A stretch of 64,000 nucleotides of DNA from assembly GCA_039654915.1 (NCBI GenBank), contig CM077600.1, positions 40,408,492 through 40,472,491 of the forward strand, written 5' to 3'. Under the pieces are notes generated by a model. That model had not been told where the DNA came from and made no database searches. It saw only the letters and a program-made list of their open reading frames with translations. Both the position numbers and the translations under genes were made by a program. Positions 1 to 11,699 of the stretch are shown here, piece after piece. Position 1 is the stretch's first letter. Every line of letters begins with the position of its first letter. The DNA comes from Aquilaria yunnanensis. Taxonomy: Eukaryota; Streptophyta; Magnoliopsida; Malvales; Thymelaeaceae.

Positions 1-1
1 C

Positions 2-2281
2 TCTAGATTCACCAAAGTTTATTTGTTAAGAAACAAAGATGAGGCTTTTGATATGTTTTTGTTGTATAAGTCTGAAGTGGAAAATCAATTGAACAAAAAG
101 ATTAAAAGAGTTAGATCAGATAGAGGAGGTGAGTTTCTATCGTTTAATGATTTCTGTGAAAAAGAAGGGATAATTCATGAATTAACTCCACCATACTCTC
201 CTGAATCAAATGGTGTAGCTGAAAGGAAAAATAGAACTTTGAAAGAAATGATGAATGCCATGCTTGTTAGTTCTTCTGCTCCTGATAATCTTTGGGGAGA
301 AGCTATCTTATCTGCTTGTCATTTGCAAAATCGAATTCCTTACAAAAAGGCTGGTATAACTCCATATGAAATATGGAAGGGTTATCCCCCAAACTTAAGG
401 TACTTAAAAGTTTGGGGATGTCTTGCAAAGGTTATGCTTCCTGAACCAAAAAAGCGTAAAATTGGATCAAAGACATCCGATTGCATGTTTATTGGATATG
501 CAGATCATAGTGCTGCATATAGATTTTTAGTGTTGAGAAGTGATGTGTTGGACTGCAACACCATAATCGAAACAAAAAATGCTGAGTTTTTTGAGCATAT
601 CTTTCCTTTGAAAAAGGAAAAGATTTCTCGTGCCCCCACTGATGAAAATATCTCTGAACATCAAGTGGAAGACTTGAGAAGGAGTAAAAGGAAAAGGAAA
701 GAGAGTTCCTTTGGACATGACTTTTACACCTACCTTGTAGATGATCCCATAACTTTTAAACAGGCGATTTATTCAAAAGAATCTGTTTTCTGGAAAGAAG
801 CCATTCAAAATGAAATAGATTCTATTTTACAAAATCAAACATGGGATTTGGTAGATTTACCACCTGGTGCTAAACCCATTGGTTGTAAATGGATTTTCAA
901 AAGAAAACTTAAGCCTGATGGCTCGGTTGACAAATATAAAGCAAGATTGGTAGCAAAAGGATTCACTCAAAAAGAAAATGTTGATTATTTTGACACTTTT
1001 GCACCAGTTTCTAGGATTTCTTCAATAAGAGTTTTATTTGCCTTGGCTTCTGTACATAAACTTATTATACATCAAATGGATGTCAAAACTGCTTTCTTAA
1101 ATGGGGATCTACAAGAGGAAATATATATGGTCCAGCCAGAAGGCTATGTTGTTTCTGGACAAGAAACAAAGGTGTGCAAATTGCGAAAATCCTTATATGG
1201 ATTAAAACAAGCACCTAAACAATGGCATGAGAAATTTGACCAAGTCTTGTTAGGTAATAAATTTTCAACTATTGGAGTTGATAAATGTGTTTACACAAAA
1301 CTTGAAGGTGGTGAATGTGTAATAATTAGCCTCTATGTGGATGATATGCTCATTTTTGGAATTACTCTTGAAATAGTTGAACATACCAAAAGCTTCCTAT
1401 CTTCACAGTTTGACATGAAAGATCTAGGGGAAGCTAGTGTAATTTTGGGTGTTAAGATCATAAGGAAAGAAAGTTGCTTAATGTTGTCACAGGAACACTA
1501 TGTTGAAAAACTTCTAATGAAGTTTAACTATCTTGAGGTGACATCTGTGAGCACTCCTTATGATGCAAACACACAATTAAAGAAAAATAAAGGTGAAAGT
1601 GTTGCTCAACAAGAGTATGCACAAATTATTGGAAGTCTGATGCACCTAATGAACTTCACTCGACCTGACATAGCTTATGCTGTGTGTAGATTGAGTAGAT
1701 ATACTCAAAATCCGAATGAAGAACATTGGAATGCTTTGGTAAGAATTATGAAATATCTAAAAGGTACCATGAAATGTGGTATCATGTATAGTGGTTTTCC
1801 CGCTGTACTAGAAGGGTACAGTGATGCTAATTGGATTTCTGACTCTGATGAAACCAAATCTACTAGTGGGTACATTTTTACTCTTGGTGGTGGAGCTGTG
1901 TCTTGGAAATCTTCAAAGCAAACTATCATTGCCAGATCCACTATGGAGTCAGAATTTATAGCCTTAGAAATGGCTGGAAGTGAAGCTGAGTGGTTGAAAA
2001 ACTTCTTAGCAGATATACCGTTGGGTATAAAGCCAATGCCTTCTGTGTCTATGCATTGTGATTGCCAAGCGGCAATAGCAATTGCAAAAAATAAATCTTA
2101 CAATGGCAAAAATAGACACATTCGATTAAGACATGATGTTGTAAAGCAGCTGCTTAATGATGGTGTTATATCGATCGATTATGTAAAGTCAGAAGTGAAT
2201 TTGGCCGATCCTCTGACTAAACCTCTGGGAAGGAAAATGATATATGAAACATCGAGAGGAATGGGACTATTGCCAACCTGA
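2..2281 (+). CDS. Ty1/Copia pol polyprotein, 3' part (integrase end, reverse transcriptase, RNase H)
   Basis: This is the C-terminal half of a Copia polyprotein, which copies element RNA into DNA and integrates it. The frame is already open at the left edge, so the start lies outside the window. In order it shows the end of the integrase core (RSDRGGEF, then [15 protein letters not shown]), the RT entry [11 protein letters not shown], the motif [15 protein letters not shown], the catalytic [13 protein letters not shown], and RNase H ([18 protein letters not shown], then ARSTMESEF). It ends in KPLGRK and a TGA stop. About 760 codons carry no stop or frameshift, so this copy is young. The 3' LTR follows after a 577-bp spacer. 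The Copia assignment rests on domain order, with integrase before RT. I do not assign a lineage. Confidence 0.95.
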   Translation, partial: SRFTKVYLLRNKDEAFDMFLLYKSEVENQLNKKIKRVRSDRGGEFLSFNDFCEKEGIIHELTPPYSPESNGVAERKNRTLKEMMNAMLVSSSAPDNLWGEAILSACHLQNRIPYKKAGITPYEIWKGYPPNLRYLKVWGCLAKVMLPEPKKRKIGSKTSDCMFIGYADHSAAYRFLVLRSDVLDCNTIIETKNAEFFEHIFPLKKEKISRAPTDENISEHQVEDLRRSKRKRKESSFGHDFYTYLVDDPITFKQAIYSKESVFWKEAIQNEIDSILQNQTWDLVDLPPGAKPIGCKWIFKRKLKPDGSVDKYKARLVAKGFTQKENVDYFDTFAPVSRISSIRVLFALASVHKLIIHQMDVKTAFLNGDLQEEIYMVQPEGYVVSGQETKVCKLRKSLYGLKQAPKQWHEKFDQVLLGNKFSTIGVDKCVYTKLEGGECVIISLYVDDMLIFGITLEIVEHTKSFLSSQFDMKDLGEASVILGVKIIRKESCLMLSQEHYVEKLLMKFNYLEVTSVSTPYDANTQLKKNKGESVAQQEYAQIIGSLMHLMNFTRPDIAYAVCRLSRYTQNPNEEHWNALVRIMKYLKGTMKCGIMYSGFPAVLEGYSDANWISDSDETKSTSGYIFTLGGGAVSWKSSKQTIIARSTMESEFIALEMAGSEAEWLKNFLADIPLGIKPMPSVSMHCDCQAAIAIAKNKSYNGKNRHIRLRHDVVKQLLNDGVISIDYVKSEVNLADPLTKPLGRKMIYETSRGMGLLPT

Positions 2282-2858
2282 GTCAATAGTGATGGTAACC
2301 CAACCTATGTGATTGGAGATCCCATGAATTAGGTTCATATGGGTAATAACAAGTCACTGTTAGACCTGGAAGCATTATCAAAACTTTTCCTTAAAAGGTC
2401 CCTCATATGGTGTAGATAATGCAAAAACTGCATTTACTAGAGGATGAGCAAAAAGCTCTTAATGATTTACATAAGCCATGATAGGTAGTGTATTTATGCA
2501 GTATACACTTGATGGAATCACCTATATGAGTGTAGGAGTGAAGCCGCTCCTATGAGATTTGTGGCAGAATCTCTAAAGCACTCATGAAAACCAGGACATG
2601 CGCATGGCCGATAAGCGCAACACCGCGATGAACAGCAGAAATTGTGGGGGTGTAATGTGATCAATGAATCACTTAAATTACAAAAGGGTATTTGGTTCAT
2701 AGAAACTAAATGCTTCACCAAGTACTCTGTAAGTTAAGTTTCATTGGCTCTAGGACTGGTTCATAGTCTAATAGACACCAGCCACGATGCATTGTACTCT
2801 TGAGCTTAAAGCCAGCAAAGAAACCTTGAAGTAATGCCTTTTGAAATATGTGGGGGAT
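2282..2858 (+). other. Copia post-pol spacer and polypurine tract
   Basis: This non-coding stretch lies between the pol stop and the 3' LTR. It ends in a G-rich run, GTGGGGGAT (2850-2858), directly before the LTR terminal TG. That is where the plus-strand primer (polypurine tract) should be. I see no further reading frame with known domains. Confidence 0.7.
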
Positions 2859-3538
2859 TGTTGTGAAATATTCCAAAAGGCAAATCCCACATGGCTTGGA
2901 CAATGAGAGTTCTAAGACTTTATAAGTTAACATACCCAAGTGGGCTAGATAAGAAAGAGAATGGTAATGGGCTCGCGCGCACAAGATGGGCCAAAATAGT
3001 GGAAAGAGTCCGATTTCCCCCCCCCTGCGCGCAAAGTATCACGAGGCCCGGTCCAAGTCAGTTTTTATATTTTCTGAATTTACTTTTTTATCCTTACCCG
3101 GAAAATTTGTTTTTCACGTGTTTGGATATCAAAACGGACAAAATTATAAAACCAGGATAAATTCTGTAACTCCCAAACTTATTGCACATTATTACCCCAG
3201 CGTTTTAATTCTGACACTTTATTACCCAACGTTTAAAATCAGACCACTACTACCTATAAATACCCATTTTCACTCCTCTCCTAGAGACAACGCTTTCGAG
3301 CTCTCTCTTCTCTCCCCCTCCTGCTCTGACCCTTGCTGGCTCTTGAGTTTCTGCTGATTCCTAGAGTATCCCGGGTGTGAGTGCACACTTCCCGGAAGAC
3401 CCGTTGTATCCTGGGGGATTTTCGTAGACCTATTCTCCTGCACACTTTGGAGAGTCGCGAAATATAATCCTTGAGGACAGTGAATACACGCCTCGGGTTA
3501 AGGTGGTTCGTGATTGTTACAAATTGCTGTTTACAACA
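2859..3538 (+). repeat. Copia 3' LTR
   Basis: A 680-bp LTR starts TGTTGT and ends ACAACA, which are perfect inverted terminal hexamers of TG...CA type. It lies just after the polypurine tract of the intact pol frame. A TATA box (TATAAATA, 3255-3262) is followed about 25 bp later by a pyrimidine-rich start region (CACTCCTCTCC), giving a normal U3/R layout. The following five bases, ATCAA (3539-3543), are the expected target-site duplication. The 5' copy is outside the window, so this is untested. Confidence 0.8.
3255..3262 (+). promoter_or_regulatory. TATA box of the Copia LTR
   Basis: TATAAATA sits in the middle of the LTR with a CT-rich putative start region 20-40 bp downstream. It is the expected promoter of the element and, from the 3' LTR, could drive readthrough into flanking DNA. 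Confidence 0.6.
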
Positions 3539-5112
3539 ATCAATATTTATGCTGCTGAGAAATGTGATGTGATATAATAACATAGAAGTGACATTGGAAA
3601 AATGTATCAGCTTATAATCTAAATAATTATATGTCTATTATTGTATGACCATATATATGCCCACAATGATATGAAGAATTAATTGTGTTATTGTGAATAA
3701 ATAAAAATTTAATAACTAAATAAGAAAAGGGGTATAAAAGTGAATTGCATCGACGAGTCTAATAGTAAGAGAGACGTGGCTGCATTAGGAAATTTCTCAT
3801 AAATTGTTAAATGAACTATTTATGATCAACAATATATTTAGTATTTATCTAGCTAGTACTCTGGCCAAAAAGGGTTAAAAAAAAATCTAGATAGTACAGG
3901 ACGTAAAAAAGGTAGCCAAGTCCCAGGTGGGGTGGGGGATGAGATGTATGAGTTTGTTTTGCATGAAAGGAGAGATTGATGTATATGCATTGAATCGGGT
4001 TTTTGTGTTACCAAATCAAATGGAACAGATGGGCATGTCGGCCGCATTTACATGAATATCCGGTTTCTAGGACCCCAACCTACCTACATCGCTTCCTTTT
4101 TCCCACGATAAAAGTTACAGAAAAAGCAACGGAACGATATTTGTCTCCAATCCATTACTTATCATGGACAAGCTTTTCTCCCTAGGCTTTTCCATACCCA
4201 CAAGCAAAGCGACCAATTTACCGACGAAAAAATCACCAAGCCTTTTGATACTATCATTTCCATCCCTTTCTTCCGTTGCCTTGATGCCTGATTCATTGTA
4301 TTTGTAGCTAGTGAAGATCTGAGATATATGAGGAGAAATTGCAGTTTTAATTGGCTAGACTAAGGGGAAGCTGGGAGTTGGGGTTTGTGGAATGCTCTTA
4401 CATTTACATTTCCGGATGAAGATGAAGTTCCAAGTTGAAAAAACATTGGGGTAGGTCCCACAAAAAAGTCCATTTCTTTCGTTTTTTCCATGATCTTGAT
4501 GTGGGAACTGCGAACGCTATTAAATTTGAACCACCAGAAAGCTTTCGGCAGAAGCGGACACGTATCAACGGAGGAAGGTAAAAATCGTGAAGTCAACAAC
4601 CCTCTCCCCTCGGTTTGGGGTAGTGTGCATGAAACGAATCATCGATTTTAGCTCAGGGCCCTTAGCCGTCATAAATTTTCCGCCACTCCTTATCAGTTTT
4701 TTGGTGAAAGGCCTAATATCATATATATCATTCATTTTCTAATTATTTTTTTTTTATGTATTTTATATGGATAACTGCTCTCCAATTTATGATGACGGTT
4801 GGTTTGGTAATAATTTTAGCGATTAGTACTCAAGTAAAGATCATCAAACAGTAGTTTAGCTCCAACAATATTTTAAAAGATTCACTTTCATAAATCATTT
4901 CAAAATTAATACCGATCACAGTAATTTTTCCAAACAAAGTCAATATAGACCATGTTTGAGTGAGTATAACTTTTTAGCAATTTCATTAAAATTTTAGATA
5001 AATTATTAGCAATAGCTATCAATTTTTTAAGTTGTTAAAGTAAAAAAAAACATGATCATTAAGTACCTAGCTTTTTAAATAATTTTTACAGTTACTCACA
5101 CATAAAATTCCG
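3539..5112. other. AT-rich intergenic DNA
   Basis: No gene could be supported. Short frames in the slightly GC-richer part (about 3850-4650) have no recognisable domain. The last 400 bp are AT-rich and merge into the long-TIR element that follows. Confidence 0.5.
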
Positions 5113-5756
5113 ATGATATTACATTTACATCTTAAAGTTTGGAAAGATACTCTTTCCCACTAGTTTTTTTACTATGTCAAATTAACTGACGGTTAAAATT
5201 ACAGTTACACTCTTTGAACATAAGTTGATGTTACAATTACATCATGAGGCTTAGAAATATACATTTTTTCTCTTGTTTTTTAACAAGGTTTGACATTAAT
5301 TTTTGAAACCTTAATTTAAACTGATTGTTAACTATGTTATACACTAATTTTAAGTTATATGATATTTTTTAACAATATTAAGATTTAAAAAATATAATTT
5401 TATATTTATTGGGATAAAAAATAATTTAAAATATTTGTTAACTATAAAAAATATTTTATAGATTGCAATAAAATAGTTTAATAAATGTCTATTTACTAAA
5501 AGATAGTAACCATATAGTTTAAGTGCAATAAAATAGTTTAATAAATGTCTATTTACTAAAAGATAGTAACCATATAGTTTAAGTTAAAATTTTAAAAATT
5601 ACTATCAAACAATGAAAAAAAAGGCTGAAAATGTAAATATCTAAACCTATGAGGTGCTACTGTAATATCCATAACTCTAATTAATGACTGACTAATGGTG
5701 TTAAAACTGTATAGAGAAAGTGTATATTTTCAAACAAAGAGTAAATATAATATTAT
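5113..5756. mobile_element. Degenerate non-autonomous element with long terminal inverted repeats
   Basis: The left part (GATATTACATTTACATC, then ATTACATCATGAGGCTTAG) reappears as its reverse complement at the right (GATATTACAGTAGCACCTC, then AATATTATATTTACTC). The arms are about 150 bp each and the core is AT-rich. No coding frame is present. Similar wording in the arms of the 8580-9318 element suggests one Mutator-like family. The ends are approximate and no clean target duplication was found. Confidence 0.4.
5464..5583. repeat. Exact 60-bp tandem duplication
   Basis: A 60-bp unit beginning TGCAATAAAATAGTTTAATA occurs twice head to tail (5464-5523 and 5524-5583) with no mismatch that I can see. 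It lies in the core of the long-TIR element. Perfect identity points to a recent duplication or an assembly artefact. Confidence 0.9.
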
Positions 5757-6466
5757 TCAGAGTTAGGAGGGTAATTGTAGAAAACTTTTCCTGAAACCTC
5801 TAAGGGTGATGGTTAATATTATTGGTAAACGAAAAGATGCCTTCCACGAGAAGTTGGAGGGCTTGAACGATATTACTGTAAAGAGAGAATCGACTAAACG
5901 ATATTATGAAAGAGAAAAACATGAAAGAGATCAAAGTGGCATTATTTGAGGGCTGAAAATTATACGGTGTGACATATCAGTCGATTCGACATTCCGTGTG
6001 TAGCTGGAAATTCGTACTGGAAAGATACACGGCACGGGAAGCCGTTAACTCATCATTGTTCCATTAAGAAATAGTTGTGCCTTAATGAATTAGACAAGTG
6101 ACCTACTAGCCTCGAACACAAGAGCATGCTGACGCTCTAATTAGTTTGATTTGTGGTAAGTACTAGTATATTTAATTGAGTAAGTCAAAGTTGGTAATTT
6201 TTTTTATTGCAAATTTGTAAACTTTTGTAATTTAACCCTAAAATGTAAACCATTGAAACTTATCAACAAAAACGTAAATAGGATTTTTTAATGAGTACTG
6301 ATTGCATAAATCTGGCTTATGTCATAAGTCTTTCTTCTATTATATAACTACTGTCACTTTAATCCATACTTATTAAAAACTATCATTTGACAGATGCGCT
6401 ACGATTTCTATAAAATTATTTCCTCATCACTACGTTAGTCATTAACATCGATTACCGAAATCTCTA

Positions 6467-6493
6467 TACACACACACACACACACACACACAC
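6467..6493. repeat. (CA)n microsatellite
   Basis: An uninterrupted AC dinucleotide tract of about 13 units. Confidence 0.95.
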
Positions 6494-6777
6494 CTAATCG
6501 ATGAAACTGGTCTAGGTTTTCAATTTGGTCAAACTAGGAGAATTAATTGATTTGTTGGATCCTAGAATTGTTGAAAAATATTGGTTAGAGCAATATCGAG
6601 AAACCCTAGCTAAAACAAGGAGCTAGTTTGTTGGGATAAAATTAACATGAGAAGGAAGAAAAGGGAGCTAGCTAGCTTACCGGTTAGCCGGAGTGAAACG
6701 GACTGGCGTTGTTGTCTATCATAACATTCTAGTCAAGATAAATCACTTTACAAAAAGATTCTTCGACCAAGCCCAAA

Positions 6778-8020
6778 AACACGATGCATGCTTGTTCTTT
6801 TACATTTTCAGGCATTGCATAAATTATTTGTTCTTTTATGTTTTAGTATTTATACTTACGGCCCTGTTTATTCTTTTAGAAGGCAATGTTTGTTTTTTCT
6901 TGTCTATATGCTTGTTCTTTTAGAATGCATTGTTTGTTCTTTCTTATAAATGTTTATTTTTTATTACTTAAGTGTTTGTTCTTATAGAATGCACTGTTTG
7001 TTCTTATACATGACCCTGTTTTTATAAACTTCTTGTTCTTTTGTTTTCTGGTGTTTGTTCTTTCAGAATGGTATGTTTGTTTTTTTAGAATGACATGTTT
7101 ATTATTTTAGAAGGCATTGTTTATTCTTTCTTTTACATTTTTTTTTGTTACTTAAGTATTTTTTCTTATAGAAGATACTGTTTGTTCTTATATATGACTC
7201 TGTTTCTATAAAATTTTTGTTCTTTTTTCTTCTGGTGTTTGTTCTTTTAGAAGACATTGTTTGTTATTTCTTTTACATATTTATTTTTTGTTACTTAAGT
7301 GTTTGTTCTTATAGAAGGTACTGTTTTATTCTTTTAGAAGACATTGTTTGTTCTTTCTTTTACATGTTTATTTTTTGTTATTAAGTGTTTGTTCTTATAG
7401 AATGCATTGTTTGTTCTTATACATGACCATATTTCTGTAAACTTTCTATTCTTTTGTCTTCTGGTGTTTGTTTTTTTAGAAGGGTATGTTTGTTCTTTTA
7501 GAATGCATGTTTGTTCTTGTAGAAGGCATTATTTTTTTTTTTACATGTTTATTTTTTGTTACTTAAGTGTTTATTCTTATAGAAGGCACTATTTGTTCTT
7601 ATACATGACCATGTTTCTGTAAACTTTTTGTTCTTTTGTTTTTTGGTGTTTATTCTTTTAGAAGGATATGTTTGTTTTTTTAGAAGGGCATATTTATTTT
7701 TTTAGAAGACATTATTTGTTCTTTCTTTTACATGTTTATTTTTTGTTACTTAAGTATTTGTTCTTATACATGACCCTGTTTTTGTAAACTTCTTATTTTT
7801 TTTGTCTTCTGGTATTTGTTCTTTCAGAATAATATGTTTATTCTTTTATAATGATATATTTGTTCTTTTAGAAGACATTGTTTGTTCTTTCTTTTACATG
7901 TTTATTTTTTGTTACTTAAGTGTTTGTTCTTATAGACACTGTTTGTTCTTACACATACCTTGTTTTTGTAAACTTCTTGTTCTTTTGTTTTCTGGTGTTT
8001 GTTCTTTCAGAATGTATATG
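6778..8020. repeat. T-rich tandem array with about 180-bp period and nested 20-bp motif
   Basis: The anchor GTTACTTAAGTGTTTGTTCT recurs near 6964, 7148, 7291, 7379, 7559, 7746 and 7912. Spacings are 184, 143, 88, 180, 187 and 166 bp, so the period is about 180 bp and some copies carry internal deletions. Each unit is itself built from a short motif close to TGTTTGTTCTTTTAGAAGGC, repeated with variants (TATAGAAGGCACT, CTTTCAGAATG). All copies face the same way, so one strand is strongly T-rich and A-poor. Short frames across it are low-complexity Phe/Leu/Cys strings and not genes. Confidence 0.85.
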
Positions 8021-8579
8021 AAATCAAAAGTCCATTTTTTATAAACCATCCCATTTATCCATTTTAGGAATATTCCAATTTCTTAATTTCTTTTCAACAT
8101 AGTTGATTAATATAGTTTGTGAGTTCTTCATTATTCTATTCCCCATAATTTCTTCTTCCTCTTGTTTTTTTGAAGCAGACTTAGTTAAATTTCTAAAAAT
8201 TTTATCCATTAGTAATTATCAATTACTGTTAATATCTTTATTAACTTATCTGTCAATATTTTACACAATCTTACTGTCCTTTCACATCAATTATGGGTAT
8301 TACAATTGCTACGCAACTTAGGTGACATTCTGAAAATTTCCTAACAATAATATTTAATTACTAGTAGGAGAAAAGTTTTAGAAATTTGACCATTCCTTGA
8401 ATCAAAGAAATGAGACAAAAATTAATTTTTAGGGACTAAGTTGTACATAAAAAATAAATTTGGGGAGGTGGCTTACGCGTGCGCCAGGCGCACAGAAGAA
8501 TCAACCTTTTTTAATTAATCGAAAAATTAGCAAGGATGGTTTATATGACTAAACCAAGTGCAATGGTTAGTTTAATATA

Positions 8580-9318
8580 GGGATAATTACAATTTGAACA
8601 TTGAGATTTAGGTAAAATTGTACTTTACCCCTCTTATTTCAGAAATATACATTTTGCCTCATCCTTTTAGTACAGTTCAACAGTAATTTCTTAAATTTTA
8701 ATTTAGATTGTACGATACTCATATTTTAGTAATGTCAATTTACATACTCCCTCCGTCCCAATTTACGTGAAATATATTTCTTTTTGGGATGTCCCAAAAG
8801 GTTGAAACGTTTCCTCTTTTGGAAAAGTTTAAACAATTAAATAATCCTTTTACACAAAACCCAATAAAACCTCTTTTTTTAATATTTATTCAATTTCTCA
8901 CTGCACAAAACCAAAAAAAAAAATCTTTTCTTTTTTTAATCATTATTTAAACTTTTACCACCTAAAAAATTAACACAAATTATATACACCTTAATCTCCG
9001 TGCCCAGAAAAATGTTTCAACTAAAATGGGACGGATGTAGTAATATTTTTTAATAGTTAATTATATTTAAAAAATATAAATTTCTGGTTAAAGAAAAAAA
9101 TAGAAACAAAATTGATAATTTAAAATGTCTAATAATTGTAAAAAAATATCATATAGATTAAAATTATCAAAAATTGTTATCATAATGTTTAAATTAATAT
9201 TTCAAAAGTTGATGTTACACTATATTAAAAAGATGGGGGACAAAATGTATATTTATAAAACTAGATGGGATAAAATGTAATTTTACTTAAATCTCAGGAG
9301 ATAAATTGTATTTAACCC
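8580..9318. mobile_element. Mutator-like non-autonomous element with about 90-bp TIRs and 9-bp target duplication
   Basis: The left arm (GGGATAATTACAATTTG, GAGATTTAGGTAAAATT, AAATATACATTTTG) is mirrored at the right end (GGGTTAAATACAATTT, GAGATTTAAGTAAAATT, AAATATACATTTTG on the minus strand). Flanking 9-mers are TTTAATATA (8571-8579) and TTTAATTTA (9319-9327), matching 8 of 9. A 9-bp duplication and long TIRs starting with G fit Mutator-like elements. A Stowaway MITE lies inside it. No transposase is encoded. Confidence 0.65.
8747..9040. mobile_element. Stowaway-type (Tc1/Mariner) MITE
   Basis: It starts CTCCCTCCGTCCCAATTTA and ends with the mirror image, AAATGGGACGGATGTAG, flanked by TA on both sides (8745-8746, 9041-9042). 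These are the Stowaway TIR and TA target. A subterminal palindrome, TTGGGATGTCCCAA, is also present. It is nested in the Mutator-like element and is related to the copy at 45378-45718. Confidence 0.85.
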
Positions 9319-10165
9319 TTTAATTTAGTTTGATCTTAGCGGCGTGCAACTGATCTTACTCCAAATAAATGAATATTATTAGCAATTATCTACCGGACGT
9401 GAAACATAGGGGACAATTCTAAAAGGGTACCCAAGTTAATTCGTTGTGTCAAGTTCCAACATCGTTTCTCCATCAAACATGAAATTATCATAAATTACGA
9501 GTGGAGATTTGAACTTTGAGCATAAGTGAAAATTTTTTGCGAAGTTGTCATTTTGGCAAATATCATGAGAAGTTCCACAGCAATGCTCATATAATTAATA
9601 AGGGGAGGGGAGAAATAAGTAATTTTTTTTCCAATTTAGAGGGATAAAAAAATGTATAAAGGTAAGAATAATTGTCCCTCCTCTCCATTTACTCCTGAAT
9701 CATGCTAATTTCCAATTCCTCCTCTCCCCTTCCCTAAATCCAAAACAGGAGATTAATGTTATATTTTTGCCCTAAGGAATTTTTTCATGCAATTCACCGC
9801 TTTGTCCTTTCGAATTTAAATTAATAATTTGTTTTAGTAGTTTTTATCCCCGTAAGTAAACTAACCCTAAGAGAAAATAACCTCCTCTAAAATTCTCCCA
9901 CTGACCAGATAAATTGACCTGAAAGAAGACATTTAGGACAAAAAGTGACAGAAGAAGGATATCCAGAAGGGATTTAGTGGCTCTGCTAGAAGAGTTTTCG
10001 TTTCCTTTCCTCATTGTCATTGTTGTAGCATTACATCTTGGCTGGTAGTGGTAATTGGGTTGATTACAGGTAGGGAGAGTAATTATCGAACCTCCTCCAT
10101 TTTTCTGTTGTTGGCGTCAAACTTCAAACTCCTAGGATTAGGAGACATAACAGAGTCTGATTTTC
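9319..10165. other. Intergenic DNA and MYB 3' UTR
   Basis: No frame was supported. The part next to 10166 must hold the 3' UTR of the minus-strand MYB gene. A short mirrored pair (AGGGGAGGGGAG near 9602 and CTCCTCTCCCCTTCC near 9720) may be a small MITE. Confidence 0.4.
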
Positions 10166-11229
10166 TCAATCCATAGGTCTCCAGTCAGTGTAGAAACCAT
10201 GAGAGGAAGAGCTTTGGCAGTCTCTGCACGACTCACTCTTTCGGAACCCTAACTTCCAACACAAACAAACCGTCTCTGCCACCGCCATCGGTTCGCAGCC
10301 ATCATTCCTCCGTCTATGGGGATTCGACTCGGCAGAGTTGCAGCTCGAGACCCGCTCCGAGTTTGCCCGAGATAAACCGAGCCCAATAGAGAGCTCCAAA
10401 TTCAAGTCTTGCCCATTCCCCCGGACCTGCTGTTGTTCTTCGTCCGTCGTCATGCCGCTCCCTTCTTCGAGGGACTCTGTTTTGGCCTTCAATTGAAAGT
10501 CGTTGCTCTGGAAATCCAGAGATGGGTTGGTCGAAAGATTGGAATTTGGGACGAATTTGGATGCCGTTTTGAAGTCTAGTTGGGAGGTGGGTTCATTTAG
10601 AGGACGGTGGGTTTGTGGGTCGATTCCTCTGCTGATGAGTTTTCGCTTGATGTGTGTGTTCCAGTAATTCTTGATCTCATTATCTGTTCTTCCTGGTAAT
10701 CTTCCAGCAATCAGAGACCACCTGCCAACAACATTCATGAGCATTTTGTCTTATTAGATAGCATAATCTATAACAGCATTGAAAAACAAAGATTCTGTAG
10801 CCTCTACGTAAAAAGCAGAGGGAAACGGAGCCTACTTGTTTCCCAGAAGACTGTGAAGCTTGATGATGAGCTCGTCTTCTTCTTCGGTAAAATTGCCTCT
10901 CTTAAGGTCAGGACGCAAGTAGTTTATCCATCTAAGCCTGCAACTTTTTCCGCATCTAAGCAAGCCTGTAACAGAGAGGAGACCGTCAGACCGATTTGTC
11001 TGCCAAAAGCCTTTTCTTGACCGATCCAGGCAATGGTAACGAATAGTATACTAGTAAATAGCAGAGGTAAGTCGAAGTAGCAGAAGCAATAATTACCAGC
11101 GGCTTTAGGAAGGGACCGCCAGCAGCCTTCGCCGTGGAGGCGGATATAATCGATGAGCCGCTGGTCTTCCTCTTTGGTCCAGGCACCTTTATTGGTATGA
11201 GCCTTTTCACAGCAAGGCGCGCGACCCAT
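10166..11229 (-). CDS. R2R3-MYB transcription factor, subgroup-4-type repressor
   Basis: The CDS is the join of complement 11097-11229, 10836-10965 and 10166-10721: 819 bp, 272 aa. The 133- and 130-bp first exons and the intron phases are classic for R2R3-MYBs. The start [18 protein letters not shown] is canonical; an in-frame ATG 22 codons upstream is ignored. R2 and R3 cover about residues 12-115. R3 carries the bHLH-binding signature [DE]Lx2[RK]x3Lx6Lx3R at 76-95. After the repeats come [16 protein letters not shown] (C1 motif), an EAR-type repression motif [10 protein letters not shown] at 193-202, and a Cys motif [17 protein letters not shown] (C240, C242, C253, C256). Together these mark the AtMYB4/6/8/308-like repressors, which in known cases damp phenylpropanoid, lignin or flavonoid genes in the nucleus. 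The exact orthologue is not determinable here. Confidence 0.93.
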
Positions 11230-11679
11230 GGAGCTTCCAAGTGGGCCTTTATCTTTCTTGGAAATTGGAATCCAATATTTGTACTGGAGGAACAAGTTGA
11301 GTACTCGGTAGAAAACAGCTAAAGCAGGAAAGATTGAAATTCCAAAGACAAGGATGATTTTGTTGGTGTTGTGTCTGTTTGTGTCTGTATTGATGATGTC
11401 GGAAAGAAGTACAAGTACTATAATTTGGAAAGGGGGTGAAAGGAGGAGAGGAGGGAGGGGGTATTTTGGTTGAAGTTGAAAGAGAGAGGAATTTATGTAG
11501 GGAGGGCAGGCGAGAGAGGCTTACTGAAGATGGATGGAAATAGAAAGAAAGGGGAGGGAGGAGGGGCAAGAGACTCGCTCGAACTTCTTAAGAAGGGTGT
11601 TGGAGAACGAGAAGGGATGGCATGGGATTTTGACCAAAAGGCTGGTGAGAAAAGACAAGTGGTTAGAGATAGGGCTGGG

Positions 11680-11690
11680 ATTTGGTAGGT
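11680..11690 (-). promoter_or_regulatory. AC-I / double SMRE element upstream of the MYB gene
   Basis: On the minus strand this reads ACCTACCAAAT, about 450 bp upstream of the MYB ATG. ACCTACC is the AC-I box of phenylpropanoid promoters. ACCTACC and ACCAAAT each fit the SMRE consensus ACC(A/T)A(A/C)(T/C) and overlap by three bases. It would let lignin-pathway or secondary-wall MYBs, or this MYB itself, bind its promoter. Function is inferred. Confidence 0.5.
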
Positions 11691-11699
11691 AGCTTTACT

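Noticed and set aside
3281..3583. Minus-strand 100-codon frame
   Set aside because: It is antisense to the Copia LTR and has no domain.
6693..8321. Several Phe/Leu/Cys-rich frames that look like membrane proteins
   Set aside because: They are translations of the T-rich tandem array and change with the repeat unit.
11249..11569. Minus-strand open frame of 106 codons upstream of the MYB start
   Set aside because: It is Ser/Pro/His-rich from a pyrimidine-rich leader and has no domain. It could at most be an upstream ORF if transcription starts far enough upstream.
11134..11688. Plus-strand frames over the MYB 5' part
   Set aside because: They are antisense shadows of MYB exon 1 and its GA-rich leader.
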